From the NCBI GenBank assembly GCA_033675545.1, contig JAWDGP010000459.1:772501-836500 (forward strand): DNA of 64,000 bases, written 5' to 3'. The DNA comes from Elysia crispata (taxonomy: Eukaryota > Mollusca > Gastropoda > Plakobranchidae). A program made the translations under genes and the position numbers. Shown here one piece after another: positions 62,294-64,000 of the stretch. Numbering within the stretch: position 1 is the first letter of the stretch; the number at the start of each line of letters is the position of its first letter. The notes under the pieces are model-generated. The model had not been told where the DNA came from. It worked only from the letters and a program-made list of their open reading frames with translations, and did no database searches.

Positions 62294-64000
62294 ACACATC
62301 CTTGAAAAGAAAAACCGGTGTAAAAGAATGAGTGACATATTATTAGTCATAAACAACAACACATGTCCAGACTATGTTAAAAATGAAATAAACAAAATGA
62401 AGAGTTGTCGCCGTTACTTTCGTTCATAGTTTTTCAGATAAAAGTTTCTTACAAGCGACGATCACTGGTTGTGTCCCTGATATTACATTTTTAAGAATTA
62501 TTCCGCCTACAGAGATGGCACCTAATTAGTCTGTAAGGAATTCTATTTGAGAATCAGAAATAGATGTAGTTTTGTTTTCATGCCTTGTGTATTTAAAATC
62601 TGAAATAAAATGATATATGCCAAAGTGTTATGTGAAGCAAATTTCACATATTCAACTTAAATATGAGCTAGACGTAATAGTAGGCTTATGTTCAATTCCT
62701 GAGCCTTGCGTATGGAAAGATGTTTTTTTTTTTGTATGAGTACCTGTAACTATAGTCAGCTCCAATTATTATGGTCGAGTCTTCGCTTTCGGGAAGCCGC
62801 CGTTTTATTCTTTTCTTTTTGAGGACTATTGAGAAGATCAGAATGGATGTCGAGCTCTTCCTGTACTGGCGCAAGATGTGGCTCATTATGGTTGATGTAG
62901 TTCTTTCCAAAGGTAAAATAACTATCTTTTCAAGGGCTTCAAATTTGCGATTAAGAATAATATGCTAATTTTGAAAAACCTTAATCTATTATTGAACCTT
63001 ATAAACATTCATTATCGTGTAGATATAAAGGCTATGGAACGCCGGAAAAAGTGCACTTTTAGGCTTTTGTGAAATTCATAACCTTCTAAAAAGCGTGTAA
63101 AAATATCTTTAAATAGATTGCAAAAGTACAGAAGTAGCTGACTTTCAATAATCAATGAAAGTGTTCGTTAAATCATAGCCTCTCCATACTCAATATGAGC
63201 ATTATTAGTATTCATCAAGCTATAGTCTCTCCTGCAGCTATGTAAATTCTGAAACAGGTGAACATCTCAACAATTTATGTTATGATGGCAAACGTCAGGC
63301 GCTGGCGACAGGAATGACATGAGGATAAGTAAATGAATAAAAGCACTTCTTCGTGTCAGTTGCAAAACATTTTGCTCCAATACCAAACGTATAGTTTTTA
63401 TATGACAATCAAATTGATTATTAGTTATGGTGCACACACTCGCTACCCCAGAAATTATCACTTGAGAATTCTCCGAGTATTTGAATAACAAATATTGCAG
63501 TACATGATCGACCATCTACAATGACAAGAAAACTGTAAGCACTTTTTACGTTAATACATATGGAAGCATCTTTTATGGTCCACGAAGTGGTTTGCAGCTA
63601 GCATCACCATTTGACAAAATATCCTGATGTAAAAGCAACAATTCGTGTTACTTTTGATTTGTGAAAAGCAGCATAAAATTGAAAGATCTACTGCTTTCCA
63701 CAAATCGCAAGCAAGTCTTCAGAGCATTTTGTGGAATATCGTTGCTAGCTACAATTCTTTGGTGTAAACATACATTTGCTCTCATTGCAGGCGTATGTGT
63801 ATGGTGTTGTCTTAGATTTTAAAAAAATGTGGAGGCCCGCTGCAGGAAATCAAACCTAATTAAAAAAAAAAAAAGATGTATTGCCTATTTATAAATTCGA
63901 GATGTACCTATCCTCTCATTATCAATAGGAGAAGACGTTTTACTTACACTTCTCTTAAATCTTAGTTACCGGTTATAAACCGTTAATCGTTCTGTTATTG
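61467..64000. other. Intergenic; no gene recognised
   Basis: AT-rich, with a (CT)n tract at about 62185-62287. A stretch at 62755-62945 keeps more than one frame open on the minus strand, but no splice-supported model emerged. Confidence 0.5.

Noticed and set aside
62692-62945. Minus-strand coding candidate (two frames, one reading NEPHLAPVQEELDIHSDLLN)
   Set aside because: Two overlapping frames look equally plausible, no supported splice sites or homologue were found, and the segment may be a decayed repeat.

Overview
This is a stretch of an animal nuclear genome, most probably a mollusc and plausibly a gastropod. It is AT-rich, with GT-AG introns of hundreds to thousands of bases, long (CT)n/(GA)n, (AT)n, (TTA)n and (CAT)n microsatellites, many minisatellites, LINE and Penelope-like retroelements, and an AA15-type LPMO gene beside an SLC17-type transporter gene. 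The phylum call is inference. Coding exons are short and scattered, so most long open frames in the window are simple repeat or retroelement. I built the host gene models by hand from protein motifs, splice sites and codon phase.

Layout. 71-1859: two 5'-truncated Penelope-like copies head to head, forming a near-perfect palindrome. 4792-21372 (minus strand): a secreted or cell-surface EGF-repeat gene. Eight exons join in phase from a signal peptide through MEGF-type EGF, calcium-binding EGF and EGF modules into an unrecognised domain, and a ninth exon is tentative. One of its introns holds about 4.8 kb of a 33-bp minisatellite with a higher-order repeat. Its 5' end lies next to a 1-kb polypurine tract. 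24833-31248 (plus): a five-exon AA15-like (LPMO family) secreted protein in which both copper-binding histidines appear replaced. Its last exon is Ser/Asp-rich, ends in cysteine modules and has at least two frame disruptions. Intron 3 carries an array of degenerate repeats that resemble the exon-3 splice donor. 38438-39327 (plus): a two-exon gene for a 60-residue secreted peptide, with a 44-bp triplication across its stop codon. 40225-43977: a LINE split by a second LINE of the same family inserted in the opposite orientation. 47867-48091: a possible terminal exon of an unknown gene. 48536-60715 (plus): a complete ten-exon SLC17-type transporter of about 533 residues, with one apparently non-canonical AT-AG intron. 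From about 61470 to 64000 I recognise no gene.

The host genes look like independent loci; nothing in the sequence ties them into one pathway. The most interesting points are the histidine-less LPMO homologue, the splice-donor-like array beside one of its exons, the small secreted peptide gene, the AT-AG intron, and the higher-order minisatellite inside the EGF gene.
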